A DNA stretch of 64,000 nucleotides from positions 265,880 through 329,879 of the forward strand of contig NZ_VORS01000005.1 in the NCBI RefSeq assembly GCF_007997075.1, written 5' to 3'. Source of the stretch: Polaribacter sp. IC073 (GTDB lineage Bacteria; Bacteroidota; Bacteroidia; Flavobacteriales; Flavobacteriaceae). The number at the start of each line of letters is the position of its first letter. Within the stretch, counting starts at the first letter, position 1. Positions 63,870 to 64,000 of the stretch are shown here, piece after piece. The translations under genes were made by a program, and so were the position numbers. Below the pieces are notes generated by a model. The model ran no database searches and had not been told where the DNA came from. It was given only the letters and a program-made list of their open reading frames with translations.

Positions 63870-64000
63870 TGGAGTGTCTACATTTGATGTGACGATTTTT
63901 ACGAGGTTATAAATTTTATATTTGACTTATGGTAAAAAAGTATGACAATGAATTTAAAGTTATGATTGTAGAACTGTTAAATTCGGGCATTAAGACAAAA
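63870..64000 (+). mobile_element. Left end of an IS3-family-like insertion sequence
   Basis: TGGAGTGTCTACATTTGATG at 63870 has the look of an IS3-family terminal repeat, and it interrupts the neighbouring gene. A TATATTTG promoter element (63917-63924) follows, and then the start of a transposase frame. The element continues past the window edge, so the right end and target duplication cannot be checked. Confidence 0.7.
63929..64000 (+). CDS. IS3-type transposase OrfA, N-terminus (partial)
   Basis: The 24 visible residues, MVKKYDNEFKVMIVELLNSG and onward, match the start of the helix-turn-helix OrfA of IS3-family elements (pattern KKY-x-x-EFK-x-x-x-VEL). This domain binds the terminal repeats. 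The gene runs off the right edge. Confidence 0.75.
   Translation, partial: MVKKYDNEFKVMIVELLNSGIKTK

Overview
The window looks like a chromosomal segment of a marine flavobacterium (Bacteroidota, Flavobacteriaceae; Polaribacter- or Tenacibaculum-like). The DNA is strongly AT-rich. Many genes have promoters of the Bacteroidota type (TAnnTTTG at -7), and Shine-Dalgarno sequences are scarce. It carries a SusC/SusD pair and the flavobacterial SecDF and Hpt-Adk fusions. Several families of short dispersed intergenic repeats recur. No rRNA or tRNA gene was seen. All assignments were made by eye from sequence and family knowledge; no database search was run.

Region 1 (about 0.8-14.3 kb, all minus strand) is an arsenosugar-type organoarsenic locus. 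It holds a DUF547 protein, a CMD/AhpD-like peroxidase-like protein, the radical SAM protein ArsS, two DUF2064/TIGR04282 transferases, a SusC/SusD pair, a sodium:solute symporter, a Cys-rich metallophosphoesterase with an altered metal site, the arsenite methyltransferase ArsM, a secreted rhodanese and a purine nucleoside phosphorylase with an adenine-type base pocket. Together they suggest methylation of arsenic, transfer of the adenosyl group, removal of adenine and sugar transfer, plus dedicated outer- and inner-membrane transport. An 82-bp and a 46-bp tandem repeat array lie in this region.

Region 2 (14.5-35.8 kb) is mostly housekeeping: fabD, an M16 protease, galE with a DegT aminotransferase, penicillin acylase, a PhnA protein, an aminotransferase, a fatty acid desaturase, rsmG, glutaminase and lysS. 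It also holds a decayed DUF4407 gene, two tiny overlapping membrane-protein genes and a candidate small RNA with its own promoter and terminator.

Region 3 (35.9-54.5 kb) starts with a BlaI/M56 sensor pair under three operator palindromes. It continues with obgE, an hpt-adk fusion, secDF beside a gene for a SecD-P1-like secreted protein, fhs, recQ, mdh, an outer-membrane-type protein and gyrB. Between fhs and recQ is a gene graveyard: an IS1595-type transposase remnant, an HU-like gene remnant and a second copy of the 3' end of fhs.

Region 4 (55.0-60.4 kb) is the most striking. A promoter drives a 15-codon leader peptide with eight Asn codons, followed by mutually exclusive antiterminator and terminator stems. 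Downstream lie gatC, gatA and a single gene fusing GatB to a non-discriminating-type AspRS. This is the machinery that makes Asn-tRNA(Asn) from Asp-tRNA(Asn), apparently under transcription attenuation that reads Asn-tRNA charging.

Region 5 (60.4-64 kb) has an M28 peptidase and then a run of short unknown genes on one strand, separated by copies of a roughly 130-bp repeat in a cassette-like layout. It ends with the left end of an IS3-type element that has cut the last of these genes.
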